DNA of 64,000 nucleotides from Girardinichthys multiradiatus (GCF_021462225.1 NC_061800.1:3172501-3236500), one strand, 5' to 3'; positions 52,535 to 63,395 are shown, counted from the stretch's first letter. Program-made: numbers and translations. Notes: a model not told the origin generated them from the letters alone.

Positions 52535-54880
52535 GGCAGGAACTCCCCTCCAACCTGAAGAGGACAAGCCACCCTTTTCCGGTCGAGTACCATGGCCTCA
52601 GACTTGGAGGAGCTGATCCTCATCCCAGCCGCTTCACGCTCGGCTGCGAACCGCCACAGCGCATGCTGTAGGTCTTGGCTAGAGGGGGCCAGCAGGACCA
52701 CGTCATCTGCAAAAAGAAGAGACGAAATCCACTGGTCCCCAAACCCGACCCCCTCCGGCCCTTGGCTGCGTCTAGAAATCCTGTCCATAAAAGTTATGAA
52801 CAGGACCGGTGACTAAGGGCAGCCCTGCCGGAGTCCAACATGCACCGGGAACAGGTCCGACTTAGTGCCGGCAATGCAGACCAAACTCCTGCTCCGCTCG
52901 TACAGGGACAGGATGGCCCCTAGTAATGGGCCCCCGATTCCATAATCCTGGAGCACCCCCACAGGGCATCACGAGGGACACAGTCAAGAAGCCAAGAAGG
53001 CCGCAGACCTTACGGCCACAGCTACGGGCAGCAGCATCGACAATAGATGCATTCCACCACGGAATGCGTGATGGCAGGATTGAGGAGATCCTCGAAGTAC
53101 TCCTTCCACCGCCCGATAATGTCCTCAGTCGAGGTCAGCAGTCTCCCGCCCCCACTATAAACAGTGTTGGCGAAGCACTGCTTTCCCCTCCTGAGGCAAC
53201 GGACGGTTTGCCAGAATCGCTTCGAGGCCAACCGGTAGTCCTTCTCCATGGCCTCACCGAACTCCTCCCAGGCCCGTGTTTTTGCCTTTGCCACAGCCCG
53301 GGCCGCAGCACGCTTGGCCTCACGGTACCCGTCAGACGCCTCAGGAGTCCCACAAGCCAACCACAGCCGATAGGACTCCTTCTTCAGCTGAACAGCATCC
53401 CTTACTGCCGGTGTCCACCACCGGGTTCTGGGATTGCCGCCGCGACAGGCACCGCAGACCTTACGGCCACAGCTACGGGCAGCAGCATCGACAATAGATG
53501 CGGAGAACATGGTCCACTCGGACTCTATGTCTCCAACATCCCCCGGGATCTGGTCGAAGCTGTCCCGGAGGTGGGAGTTGAATACATCCCTGGCCAAGGG
53601 CTCCGCCAGGCGTTCCCAGTAGATCCTCACTATGCGCTTGGGCCTGCCAAGTCTGACTGGCTTTCTCCTCCTCCAGCGGATCCAACTCACCACCAGGTGA
53701 TGATCAGTGGACAGCTCAGCCCCTCTCTTCACCCGAGTGTTCAAAACATGCGGCCGAAGATCTGATGATACGACAACAAAGTCGATCATCGACCTCCTGC
53801 TTAGGGTGTCCTGGTGCCAAGTCCACTGATGGACACCCTTGTGTTTGAACATGGTGTTCGTTATGGACAAACCGTGACTAGCACAGAAGTCCAATAACAA
53901 AACACCACTCGGATTCAGATCGGGGAGGCCATTCCTCCTGATCACGCCTCTCCAGGTGTCACTGTCGTTCCCCACGTGGGCGTTGAAGTCCCCCAGCAGA
54001 ATAATGGAGTCCCCGGGAGGGGCACTATCCAGCACCCCCGACAGAGACGCCAAGAAGGCCGGGTACTCCGCACTGCCACTCGGCCCGTAGGCTGAAATGA
54101 TAGTCAGAGACCTCTCCCCAACCCGAAGGCGCAGGGATACGACCCTCTCATCCACTGGGGTAAACCCCAACACGAGACGGCTGAGCTGGGGGGCAACAAG
54201 CAAACCCACACCAGCCCGCCACCTCTCTCCGTGGGCCACTCCAGAGTAGAACAGAGTCCAACCCCTCTCAAGGAGATGGGTTCCAGAGCCCACGCTGTGC
54301 GTGGAGGCAAGCCCGACTATTTCTAGTCGATATCTCTCGACCTCCCACACAAGCTCAGGCTCCTTCCCCCCCAGCGAGGTGACATTCCACGTCCCTAGAG
54401 CCAGCCTAAGCATCCGGGGATCGGGCCGCTGAGGTCTCCACCTTCGTCCGCCACCCAATCCTCTTTGCACCGGTCCCTCACGGTTCCCCCTGCAGGTGGT
54501 GGGCCCACTGGGGGATGGCCTCGCGTCTCTCATTCGGGCTTGGCCCGTCCGGGTCCCGCGAGGAGCAACCCGGCCACCAGGCGCTCTCCGACGAGTCCCG
54601 ACCCCAGGCCTGGCTCCAGGGTGGGACCCCGGCTCCGCCGTACCGGGCGACGTCACGTGCCTCGATATTTTTTTCTTCATGAGGGATTCTTGAACCACTC
54701 TTTGTCTGACCCATCACCTAGAGCCTGTTTGCCATGGGAAACCCTACCAGGGGCATTTAGGCCCCAGACAACATAGCCTCTAGGATCATTTGAGCACTCA
54801 AACCCCTCCACCACGTTAAGGTGATGGTTCAAGGAGGGGGATTCTAAACCTTAACTGTGAAAAACATATAAAGAAAAAAC
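52535..54880 (-). mobile_element. RTE/Rex3-like LINE, rearranged 5' part
   Basis: On the minus strand: leader and endonuclease (54880-53530), RT linker (to about 53045), then a 41-bp filler and RT sequence from VSLVMPCGG to GGEFLP (52960-52535). RT codons between the linker and the first Asp motif are missing, as is everything after GGEFLP. It lies in opposite orientation to the copy at 49897. Confidence 0.8.
53022..54698 (-). CDS. RTE/Rex3-like LINE endonuclease, long open frame
   Basis: A 558-codon frame from 54698 to 53022. The first 95 residues are a Pro/Arg-rich leader, so the true start is uncertain (Met 96 fits better). The apurinic-endonuclease-like domain spans about 98-340: [17 protein letters not shown] (Asn 105), [12 protein letters not shown] (Asp and Asn at 237-239), [10 protein letters not shown], and [10 protein letters not shown] (Asp-His at 332-333). 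The usual catalytic Glu position reads STHS, so nicking activity is doubtful. Residues 360-545 are the linker toward RT ([20 protein letters not shown]). The frame ends in unrelated CIYCRCCCP from the filler at the rearrangement point. Confidence 0.8.
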   Translation of the reverse strand: MVQESLMKKKISRHVTSPGTAEPGSHPGARPGVGTRRRAPGGRVAPRGTRTGQARMRDARPSPSGPTTCRGNREGPVQRGLGGGRRWRPQRPDPRMLRLALGTWNVTSLGGKEPELVWEVERYRLEIVGLASTHSVGSGTHLLERGWTLFYSGVAHGERWRAGVGLLVAPQLSRLVLGFTPVDERVVSLRLRVGERSLTIISAYGPSGSAEYPAFLASLSGVLDSAPPGDSIILLGDFNAHVGNDSDTWRGVIRRNGLPDLNPSGVLLLDFCASHGLSITNTMFKHKGVHQWTWHQDTLSRRSMIDFVVVSSDLRPHVLNTRVKRGAELSTDHHLVVSWIRWRRRKPVRLGRPKRIVRIYWERLAEPLARDVFNSHLRDSFDQIPGDVGDIESEWTMFSASIVDAAARSCGRKVCGACRGGNPRTRWWTPAVRDAVQLKKESYRLWLACGTPEASDGYREAKRAAARAVAKAKTRAWEEFGEAMEKDYRLASKRFWQTVRCLRRGKQCFANTVYSGGGRLLTSTEDIIGRWKEYFEDLLNPAITHSVVECIYCRCCCP

Positions 54881-54904
54881 CCGAAACCAAAAACCAAACA
54901 ACCC

Positions 54905-55613
54905 CAAATCATAACATATAAAGCCCTTAATGATCTAGCTCAATCATGCATCAGAGATCTGATTGTTCCATATATTCCTAACAGAGCACTTTGTTTTCAG
55001 ACTACAGGTTTACTGGTGGTTCGTACAGTAGAGTCTCTAGAAGTAAAATGGGAGGCAGATCCTTTAGTTATCAGGCTTCCCTCCTGTGGAACCAGCTGCC
55101 AGTTTCAGTCCGTGAGGCAGACACCCTGTCTACTTTTAAGGCTAGGCTTAAAACTTTCCTTTTGATAAAGCTTATAGTTAGAGTGGCTTAGGTTATCCTG
55201 AGCTATCTCTGTAGTTATGCTGCTATAGGCATAGGCTGCTGGAGGACATAATGACCACTTTCACTCTCTTCGCTACATTCTCAAACTACTCTCTAATTCT
55301 GCATTATTTGCTGAAATTTCATCTTTTAACTTTATGTTCTCGCTCTTTTCTCTTCCTAGAAGCTATACCTGGTCTGACTGTGTATCTACCTGTGACACTT
55401 TCCTGGAGGGGGGCATTGTCCAAGCTTCTGCTGCCAACAACGTAATTCTCCCCTTCTACCGATGATACACTTGGCTGTGTCTTTTAGTATTTAACCCTAT
55501 TTTTCTCCTAGACATAGCTACTGACTGAACTTTTATTGTGACTAACTGTATGTGCTCTCTCTCATACTCTAAACTTGAAAACTGGCTCAAAGTTTATCTG
55601 TTTTTTTTTTTCC
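54905..55613 (+). mobile_element. L2 LINE segment, RT end and 3' untranslated region
   Basis: Continues the L2 with YKALNDLAQSCIRDLIVPYI near 54918, then SFSYQASLLWNQLPVSVREA and FKARLKTFLL in 54991-55191. The untranslated region follows to GTTTATCTGTTTTTTTTTTT at 55590-55610. A Rex1-like LINE begins at about 55614. Confidence 0.75.
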
Positions 55614-55858
55614 TAGATTCAATTCAATTCGATTCAAAAATACTTTATTAATCCCAAAGGGAAATTAAATGTTGTTGTAGCTCATTATGAGGGTTTCTTC
55701 AAAGAGCCGTTTTAGATGCTGATGGCTGTGGGCAGGAAAGATCTCCTGTAGCGCTCCATCTTACAACAGATCTGAAAAAGCCTCTGACTAAAGACACTCT
55801 GTTTTTGTAGGACAGTCTCATGAACAGTATGCTCAGGGTTCTCCATAATGTTCTTCAT

Positions 55859-57124
55859 TTAATGAAGAATCCGTCTTTCCACAATGATCTCCAGAGGTTC
55901 CAGAGGAGTCCCCAGAACAGAGCCAGCCTTTTGTATCAGCTTGTTGAGCTTTTTTAAGTCCCTGGCTCTGATGCTGCTTCCCCAGCAGATGATGGCAGAA
56001 GAGATCACACGTTCCACAACAGACTTATAGAAGATATGCAGCATCTTGCTGCAAACACCAAAGGACCTTCCTCAAGAAGTACAGTCTGCTCTGTCCCTTC
56101 TTGTAGATGGCTTCACAGTGGCATCTCCACTCTAATCTGTTGTCCAGGTGAACACCGAGGTATTTATACTCCTCCACCACCTCCACTTCTTCTCCCATGA
56201 TAGAAATAGTTTTTGACCTATTCCTGTTTCTCTTAAAATCTACAATCATATCCTGTGTTTTAGTCACGTTCAAAATGAGTTGATTGTTTCCACACCATGC
56301 CACAAAGCGGTCCACCACCTTCCTGTACTCAGCTTCTTGTCCATCTCTGATCCACCCCACAACTGCAGAATCATCCGATTATTTCTGCAGATGACAGGAG
56401 TCTGTTTTGTACTGGACGTATGAGGTGTACAGAGTGAAAAAGAATGGTGAGAGTACAGTTCCCTGTGGTGCTCATGTGCTGCTGACTACCTGGTTAGACT
56501 CATAACCCTTCAGTCTCACAAACTGTGGTGTGTTTGTCAGGTAGTCTTTGATCCAAGAGATTGTTGAGGCCTCCACATGAGTCTTCTGGAGTTTCTGACC
56601 AAGCAAATCAGGTTGAATTGTATTAAATGCACTGGAGAAATCAAAGAACATGATCCTCACAGTGCTACTGGCTTTGTCCAGATGACAGTGGGCTTGTTGA
56701 CGCAGGTGTATGATGGCATCTTCAACTCCAACTCCACAGTGATAAGCAAACTGAAGGGGTCCTGATTGTTTACTGTTTGCTTACTCAGGTGGGCCAACAG
56801 AAGTCTCTCTAGGACCTTCATGATGTGAGATGTCAGGGCAACAGGTCTATAGTCATTGAGGACTGATGGGTGAGGTTTATTTGGTACCGGAACAAGACAG
56901 GAGGTCTTCCACAACACCGGAACCTTCTTCTGGGCCAGGCTAAGGTTGAAGAGGTGCTGCAGAATCCCACAGAGCTGCTCTGCACAGGCCTTCAGGACTC
57001 TAGGACCTGCAGCCTTATTCCTATTCAGTCTCTCCAGTTGTCTCTTCACCTGACTTCTTGAGACACACAGGTGGAAGGGGGAAGCAAAGGAAGTATCAGC
57101 ATCTTCTGATATGGTTGAAGGCAA
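55859..57124 (-). pseudogene. Rex1-like reverse transcriptase, broken
   Basis: From 57124 down: QVKRQLERLNRNKAAGPRVL, VLNDYRPVALTSHIMKVLER, then after a shift MRIMFFDFSSAFNTIQPDLL (first Asp) at 56660-56600. A stop follows at VVSST, then APQGTVLSP and an SDD site after another stop near 56380. KYLGVHLDNRLEW is at 56150, and a tail with ICWGSSIRARDLKKLNKLIQ at 55980. At least three stops or shifts are present. Confidence 0.8.
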
Positions 57125-57395
57125 ACATGTAGAAGCAGAAGGGTCTAGGGCTGAGGTGGAAGATAAAACATTTGAGGTGTTACTGGACAGCTGTGGGTCC
57201 TGTGGGTCAAAGGAGGGTGGAATGTCTGTTTGGCTGTGAGCAGAAGAGGAGGATGTGAAGCTTGTTTCTGATTCTGATTCTGATTAAAAATGTGTTCAGT
57301 TCATTGGCTCTGTCCAGACCTCCATTGGTCTGATCATCCTTCTGCTTGAAGCCTGTGATCTTCTTCATCCCTGTCCACACATCTCTGATATTGTT

Positions 57396-58440
57396 TTACT
57401 GGAGCTTGCTCTCCAGCTTCTTCTTGTACACCTCCTTGCTGTCTCTTATCTTGACTTTAAGTTGCTTCTGTATACTCCTCAATAATTCTCGGTCTCCCTC
57501 TCTGAAGGCTCTTTTTGTCTTTTTAAGCAGGTCCTTCAGGTCACTGGTGATCCAAGGTTTGTTATTGGGGAAGCATCTCACAGTTCTGGTGGGGATGATG
57601 TTATCCATACAGAAGTTTATATAGTCGGTTACACACTCAGTCATGGCATTGATGTCCTCTCCATGTGGCTGGCACAGTGCGTCCCAGTCTGTAGCCTCAA
57701 AGCAACCTTGCAGAGCTTCTTCAGCTTCCTGTGACCGTTTTCTCACAGTTCTCTTTATTACAGGTTGCCTCTGAACAAGGGGCTTGTATTTCAAGCTGAG
57801 AAAAACAAGATTGTGATCTGATTTGCCTAGAGGAGGTCTTGCTGTAGAGATATATGAGTCCTTGACATTTGCATAAAACAAATCCAATGTTTTGTTTTCT
57901 CTGGTAGAGCAGCTGACAAACTGTTGAAACATTGGAAGTGTAGCAGAGTGAAGCATGGTTAAAATCACCAGAAATTGCCACAAGAGCATTGGGGTTTTGT
58001 GTCTGTAGCTTAGCAACAACTGGGCTGATGGCATCACATGCAGTGTCGGCAACAGCGGAAGGTGGAACGTAAACTGTTGCCAACATAACACTGGTGAACT
58101 CTCTGGGTAAATAATATGGACGAAAACTTACTGCCAACAGTTCAATATCTGGACTGCAGAGATGACACTTCACAGTTACATGTCCTGGATTACACCATCT
58201 GTTGTTCACAAGTACTGCCAGTCCAACTCCTTTACATTTGCCGCTCCTCTTTAAATCTCTGTCTGCTCGTATGTTTAAAAAGCCCGGCAGAGAGATGCTG
58301 GAGTCGGGGATATGATCTTGCAGCCATGTCTCAGTAAAATACATAATACTGTATGCCCGGTACTCTGGCTGGGTCCTTTGTAGGGCTTGGAGTTCATCCA
58401 ACTTGTTTCCCAACGATCTCACACTGCCCATCATAATCAA
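57396..58440 (-). pseudogene. Rex1-like endonuclease, frameshifted
   Basis: The frame from 58440 (SVRSLGNKLDELQALQRTQP) carries FTETWLQD (catalytic Glu), GVGLAVLVNNRWC and LVAISGDFNHASL, where a shift occurs near 57960. The downstream frame (57396-58091) has GKSDHNLVFLSL (Asp-His pair) and runs into the linker NNKPWITSDLKDLLKKTKRA. Catalytic residues remain, but one protein cannot be read through. Confidence 0.8.
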
Positions 58441-58856
58441 CGGAAGAGATGGTTTGAACTTCCTCCTTCACTCTCTTCTCTTAGCTCCTGCTCTGCATCC
58501 ACGGCGTCTCCTTTTCAACTCATCAGGGATTTGGGGTTGTAGTTGAAGTATTATTTGAGCTTTTGAGATATTAATCAGCTGCTCCTGGTTGTATGAAACA
58601 ACCCCGTTGCCATGGCAATGCATCATAACAAATGTCCAAAAATAGAAAGTATTAGGAAACATCCTCCAAGCTGCACAACATCTGACACCGGAGAGGACAG
58701 TTGTCCAGAAAAAAAAAAAAAAAAAATCAACTGTATCCACCACAAGAGGAATAGTTCCCAAAAAAGAATGAATCAGAATCAAAAGTAACTACTCCAACCT
58801 GCTGCCACCTTGAGCGGCGCAATTCATGAATGTAGGATGAAGACACTAAAGAGCTA

Positions 58857-60126
58857 CAGGGGTTGGACAATGAATCTGAAACACCTGGTTTTATACCACA
58901 ATAATTTATTAGTATGGTGTAGGGCCTCCTTTTGCGGCCAATACAGCGTCAATTTGTCTTGGGAATGACATATACAAGTCCTGCACAGTGGTCAGAGGGA
59001 TTTTAAGCCATTCTTCTTGCAGGATAGTGGCCAGGTCACTACGTGATACTGGTGGAGGAAAACGTTTCCTGACTCGCTCCTCCAAAACACCCCAAAGTGG
59101 CTCAATAATATTTAGATCTAGTGACTGTGCAGGCCATGGGAGATGTTCAACTTCACTTTCATGTTCATCAAACCAATCTTTCACCAGTCTTGCTGTGTGT
59201 ATTGGTGCATTGTCATCCTGATACATGGCACCGCCTTCAGGATACAATGTTTGAACCATTGGATGCACATGGTCCTCAAGAATGGTTCGGTAGTCCTTGG
59301 CAGTGACGTGCCCATCTAGCACAAGTATTGGGCCAAGGGAATGCCATGATATGGCAGCCCAAACCATCACTGATCCACCCCCATGCTTCACTCTGGGCAT
59401 GCAACAGTCTGGGTGGTACGCTTCTTTGGGGCTTATCCACACCGTAACTCTCCCAGATGTGGGGAAAACACTAAAGGTGGACTCATCAGAGAACAATACA
59501 TGTTTCACATTGTCCACAGCCCAAGATTTGCTCTCCTTGCACCAGTGAAACTGCCGTTTGGCATTGGCAAGAGTGACCAAAGGTTTGGCTATAGCAGCCC
59601 GGCCGTGTATATTGACCCTGTGGAGCTCCCGACGAACAGTTCTGGTGAAAACAGGAGAGTTGAGGTGCACATTTAATTCTGCCGTGATTTGGGCAGCCGA
59701 GGTTTTATGTTTTTTGGATACAATCCGGGTTAGCACCCGAACATCCCTTTCAGACAGCTTCCTCTTGCGTCCACAGTTAATCCTGTTGGATGTGGTTCGT
59801 CCTTCTTGGTGGTATGCCAACATTACCCTGGATACCGTGGCTCTTGATACATCACAAAGACTTGCTGTCTTGGTCACAGATGCGCCAGCAAGACGTGCAC
59901 CAACAATCTGTCCTCTTTTGAACTCTGGTATGTCACCCATAATGGTATGTGCATTTCAATATTTTGAGCAAAACTGTGCTCTTACCCTGCTAATTGAACC
60001 TTCACACTCTGCTCTTACTGGTGCAATGTGCAATCAATGAAGACTGGCTACCAGGCTGGTCCAATTTAGCCATGAAACCTCCCACACTAAAATGACAGGT
60101 GTTTCAGTTTCATTGTCCAACCCTTG
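58857..60126 (-). mobile_element. DD36E Tc1/mariner element, complete copy
   Basis: 1,270 bp bounded by TA at 58855-58856 and 60127-60128. The left repeat begins CAGGGGTTGGACAATGAATC; the right end, reverse complemented, begins CAAGGGTTGGACAATGAAAC. The repeats are about 31 bp with one mismatch at the third base and another near base 18. The L2 sequence reads through when it is removed (AAAGAGC-TA-CATCCATTAAC). The transposase is open. This is the only copy in the window with all parts present. Confidence 0.9.
58909..59940 (-). CDS. DD36E Tc1/mariner transposase, open reading frame
   Basis: 343 residues with no stop, about the length usual for Tc1 transposases. It starts ATG at 59940 (MGDIPEFKRGQIVGARLAGA). 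Residues 1-50 and 63-115 form two helix-turn-helix regions of a paired-like DNA-binding domain, with a basic GRKRKL (57-62) between that may act as AT-hook or nuclear signal. The catalytic core has Asp 152 (FSDESTF), Asp 243 (YQDDNAPIHT) and Glu 280 (NIIEPLW). GGGSVMVWAAIS is at 187-198. I count 36 residues between the second Asp and the Glu, two more than in Tc1 or Sleeping Beauty. That matches the DD36E (Incomer) branch. It would cut and paste its own ends at TA sites. Transcription and activity are unproven. Confidence 0.9.
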   Translation of the reverse strand: MGDIPEFKRGQIVGARLAGASVTKTASLCDVSRATVSRVMLAYHQEGRTTSNRINCGRKRKLSERDVRVLTRIVSKKHKTSAAQITAELNVHLNSPVFTRTVRRELHRVNIHGRAAIAKPLVTLANAKRQFHWCKESKSWAVDNVKHVLFSDESTFSVFPTSGRVTVWISPKEAYHPDCCMPRVKHGGGSVMVWAAISWHSLGPILVLDGHVTAKDYRTILEDHVHPMVQTLYPEGGAMYQDDNAPIHTARLVKDWFDEHESEVEHLPWPAQSLDLNIIEPLWGVLEERVRKRFPPPVSRSDLATILQEEWLKIPLTTVQDLYMSFPRQIDAVLAAKGGPTPY

Positions 60127-60225
60127 TACATCCATTAACATTTACTTTTCCTTCACATAGAAACCACTCCTGGATCAGTGCTTCTGTGTTCTGCTTCTGT
60201 GTTCTTTTTCCTTCTCTACTCTGCT

Positions 60226-61519
60226 ATTAGCTATCCAGCTACCTGCAAAGATAGTACTTTGTAAATGTAAAGCGCATCAATCTGATGAAGCCATGGAAAT
60301 GAAGGGGAACACCTTTGCTGATATTTCTGCTAAAATAGCTTCGAAGCTTCCCCTCACTTTGGAAATGTCAGATCTCCTATTTATAGGTACAGATGTGCTG
60401 AAAGATTCACAACAATCTGCACCAGCTGCAGAAGTTAAATCTTGGCTGAATAGAGGGGCCATAAAGAAAGATGACATTTATCATTTGGGAAATAAGCCAA
60501 TATTACCAAAGAATTTATACAAGACAGCGGCCCATGCGACACACGGGGTTTCCCATGTGTCGAGAGGGGGAATGATACACTTAGTAAATCTACATTTCCA
60601 CACCATAAATTTTTCTGACTATGCAATAAACTTTTGTAGATCATGTATTATTTGCTGCAAACATAATCCACAGGGGAACATGAGACCCAAAAGAGGCCAG
60701 TTCCCAGCAGCAATCAATCCCTTTCACATGATACACATGGATTTCATAGAGTCATCATGGTCAGGGGGAATGAAATGTTGTTTAGTGGTTATAGATGCAT
60801 TTTCGAAGTGGGTTGAGATGTATCCTGCAAAACACTGTGATGCGCTCACAGTGGCGAAGAGTTTAGTGACACATTACTTCCCTACATATGGTATCCCACA
60901 AATCATAAGATCAGATAATGGGACTCATTTTGTAAATAATGTAATAGAACTGTGCTCTAAAGCATTAGGGTTTCAGTTAAAAAACCATTGTTCTTACCAC
61001 CCACAATCTGCTGGGCTGGTTGAACAAACAAATGGAACAATAAAAAATAGATTAAGGAAAACAATGGAAGAAACAGGGAGGCCATGGCCTGAATGTCTAT
61101 CTCTGGTTAAATTATGGATGAGAATAAATCCAAATCAAACTGGTCTCACTCCATTTGAAATAGTACATGGCAGACCTTTTCCATTGCCATCAGAAATGGA
61201 TGACATAGGAAAAGCACAGCAGGAAACATCATTAGCTGAATGGATGAATAAGATGTTACAAACAAAAGAAGTACAGTTGTTCAGTAGTCTGCCAGTAAAT
61301 TCTGCTCTGATTTCACAGGAGAACCTGAGGCCTGGGGACCTGGTCCTGATTAAGACACTTCACAGAAAGGACTGGAGCACCCCCTGCTGGAGAGGGCCAT
61401 ACCGTGTTCTTCTGACCACACCAACAGCTCTGAAAATCGCAGAAAGACCATCCTGGATCCACAAGAGCCACTGTAAGCTAATATCACCGTTACAGGAGCC
61501 AAACCAACCGACGGGGTAA
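60226..61519 (+). CDS. Retroviral-type Pol C-terminus: RNase H end and integrase
   Basis: The frame is open through 60226-60292 and then 408 codons from Met 60293, ending TAA-type at 61517-61519. A short RNase H end ([19 protein letters not shown]) is followed by the integrase zinc domain (His 84 and 88, Cys 115 and 118). The core has Asp 168 ([11 protein letters not shown]), Asp 208 (IRSDNGTHF) and Glu 244 ([11 protein letters not shown]), with the standard 35-residue spacing. A GPY-type C-terminal module ([18 protein letters not shown], about 365-382) follows. All catalytic positions are kept and no stop is present. Without RT, env or a 5' LTR it cannot be a working virus. Confidence 0.85.
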
Positions 61520-62128
61520 CAGGGGAATGACCGGGTACAAAGGGGTTTGATCCATATGGTCTAACATCTCAAACCGGCGAAGAAAACAACTGACCTGTTC
61601 CCAATTTAGCATGGCTTTCTGTGACGTGTGGACAGGACTGATAAGCCTGAGCTTAAACCTGGTAGCAGGGCTCTTTCTCTGTTTAAGACAGGATCCACAG
61701 GATGTAACATCACACGAGAAGAGATGGACAAGATGAACACTGGACCCAAAAAGCAGATGATTATGATGACATGTTGTAAATTAATATATCTTCAATGCCT
61801 GAGTGTATTCATACTTGTACTTCATAAAATGACCTTATAGCAGAAAATCGAAAGAAGTTGCTGTTTAAGTGAAATGAGAAAAAGTGCAATGATGATATGA
61901 ACAAGGCTTGTTTTAATTCTTTTATTTTTAATTATTATTACATTTTGTTTCTTTGCTTTATTATATTGTTTCACTCTGCCATGATTGGTGGTTGCCTAGG
62001 GCGGAGGAACCGTGTAAGTGTTTCCCACAAAATAATCTGTTTTCCGTCCTGTGGGTTTGTGTTTACACAGAGTGTTTCATTTTACATGTATTTACTCATG
62101 ACTTATTCGTGATAAAACAGGGGGGAAC
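61520..62128 (+). other. Region between pol and LTR, no env recognised
   Basis: A 70-codon frame (61628-61840) and a few shorter ones show no fusion-peptide or CX6CC-type motif. Env appears to have been deleted or never present. The last bases form a polypurine tract. Confidence 0.6.
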
Positions 62129-62529
62129 TGTTAGGGTTTTTATGACTTTTTATATTGTTTATCACTTGTGTCTGCTCTAAGTGCTTTCTTCCCCCACATG
62201 TCATAGACAAAGAGATAAGAGAGAAGGGTGAGTTATGCTATTATCAGCAACATCTAGGGACTGGCACCAATCCTCACTCCTTTCTCTAAAATCAAGACAC
62301 ATGAACCCTAACCTTTCTGACCCCACACACACACACACACACAGACACACACACCCACCTTGAATGTTGTTTGAACTGTGTGTGACCAAGCATGTATAAA
62401 TAAAGAGGGAGGAGTGTTAATACTTTGTAGTTTTGCACTGCAGAGTGTGACCTACCCTTGCCGCAAGTATAACTGACTGTGTCGTTTCCTTACCTCTGAG
62501 TTGACTAAATAATACCTATCAGAATTTCA
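62129..62529 (+). repeat. Retrovirus-like 3' LTR (about 401 bp)
   Basis: Starts TGTTAGGGTTTTTATGAC after the purine tract and ends near TATCAGAATTTCA. It carries a CA microsatellite (62323-62355), a TATAAATA (62395-62402) and an overlapping AATAAA (62399-62404). The exact right edge is set within 2 bases by comparison with the DD36E elements. Confidence 0.75.
62323..62355. repeat. CA microsatellite in the LTR
   Basis: About 15 CA units with a GA interruption. Confidence 0.9.
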
Positions 62530-63117
62530 TGATATGGCAGCCCAAACCATCACTGATCCACCCCCATGCTTCACTCTGGGCATGCAACAGTCTGGGTGCT
62601 ACGCTTCTTTGGGGCTTCTCCACACCGTAACTCTCCCGGATGTGGGGAAAACAGTAAAGGTGGACTCATCAGAGAACAATACATGTTTCACATTGTCCAC
62701 AGCCCAAGATTTGCGCTCCTTGCACCATTGAAACCGACGTTTTGCATTGGCATGAGTGACCAAAGGTTTGGCTATAGCAGCGTGTATATTGACCCTGTGG
62801 AGCTCCCGACGGACAGTTCTGGTGGAAACAGGAGAGTTGAGGTGCACGTTTAATTCTGCCGTGATTTGGGCAGCCGTGGTTTTATGTTTTTTGGATACAA
62901 TCCGGGTTAGCACCCGAACATCCCTTTCAGACAGCTTCCTCTTGAGTCCACAGTTAATCCTGTTGGATGTGGTTTGTCCTTCTTGGTGGTATGCTGACAT
63001 TACCCTGGATACCGTGGCTCTTGATACAGCACAAAGACTTGCTGTCTTGGTCACAGATGCGCCAGCAAGACGTGCACCAACAATTTGTCCTCTTTTGAAC
63101 TCTGATATGTCACCCAT
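62530..63117 (-). pseudogene. DD36E transposase, C-terminal half missing
   Basis: Starts at 63117 (MGDISEFKRGQIVGARLAGA) and is open through the DNA-binding half and FSDESTFTVFP (first Asp) to SPKEA. A one-base change breaks the frame there, and sequence stops at the LTR. Two codons near 62780 are deleted. The second Asp and the Glu are absent. Confidence 0.85.
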
Positions 63118-63304
63118 AATGTTGTGTGCATTTCAATCTTTTGAGCAAAACTATTGCTCTTATCCTGCTAATTGAACCTTCATACTCTGCTCTTACTGGT
63201 GCAATGTGCAATCAATGAAGACTGGCTACCAGGCTGGTCCAATTTAGCCACGACACCTACCACACTAAAATTACAGGTGTTTCAGTTTCATTGTCTAACC
63301 CCTG
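62530..63304 (-). mobile_element. DD36E Tc1/mariner element, left part lost
   Basis: Starts abruptly at TGATATGGCAGCCCAAACCA, which is internal (compare 59345), and runs to the right terminal repeat ending 63304, then TA. The missing left part lies across the junction with the retrovirus-like LTR. Confidence 0.85.
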
Positions 63305-63395
63305 TATGTACTTGACTTGAAATCTGTATGATTCGATTGAATTGACTCATGTGTTGTGAATTGGCGCTATATAAATAAAACTGAATTGAATTGAA
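63305..63395 (+). mobile_element. L2 LINE 3' end, last segment
   Basis: TATGTACTTGACTTGAAATC, then TGTTGTGAATTGGCGCTATA and TGAATTGAATTGAATT match 26136-26245. This closes the split L2. Confidence 0.8.

Larger units (their letters stand above)
55614..58838 (-). mobile_element. Rex1-like (CR1-group) LINE, nearly full length
   Basis: The 3' end lies at the left: on the plus strand it reads TTCAATTCAATTCGATTCAA, then ACTTTATTAATCCCAAAGGG, the common fish end of this group. RT lies at 55859-57124, endonuclease at 57721-58440 and a 5' leader with an A-run (58709-58727) up to about 58838. It is inserted in the L2 3' region. The frame is broken in several places. Confidence 0.8.
60226..62529 (+). 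mobile_element. Retrovirus-like element, 3' part only
   Basis: It begins inside the RNase H end of pol, continues with a complete integrase, a 600-bp region without env, a purine tract (AAACAGGGGGGAAC) and one LTR (62129-62529). The 5' LTR, gag, protease and RT are absent. Gamma/epsilon-like by the GPY-type integrase end. It is joined on the left to L2 DNA and on the right to a truncated DD36E element. Confidence 0.8.
49561..63395 (+). mobile_element. L2-group LINE, plus strand, split by nested insertions
   Basis: Collinear L2 pieces at 49561-49896, 51641-52200, 54905-55613, 58839-58856, 60127-60225 and 63305-63395, in the order RT, RT C-terminus, 3' untranslated region, 3' end. The pieces between are younger elements. 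The final end reads GTGTTGTGAATTGGCGCTAT, then AACTGAATTGAATTGAATTA. About 490 bp of the L2 3' region between the last two pieces is missing. Confidence 0.75.

Noticed and set aside
52926..53765. 279-codon plus-strand frame
   Set aside because: It is the antisense of the RTE endonuclease and linker; the minus strand carries the known motifs.
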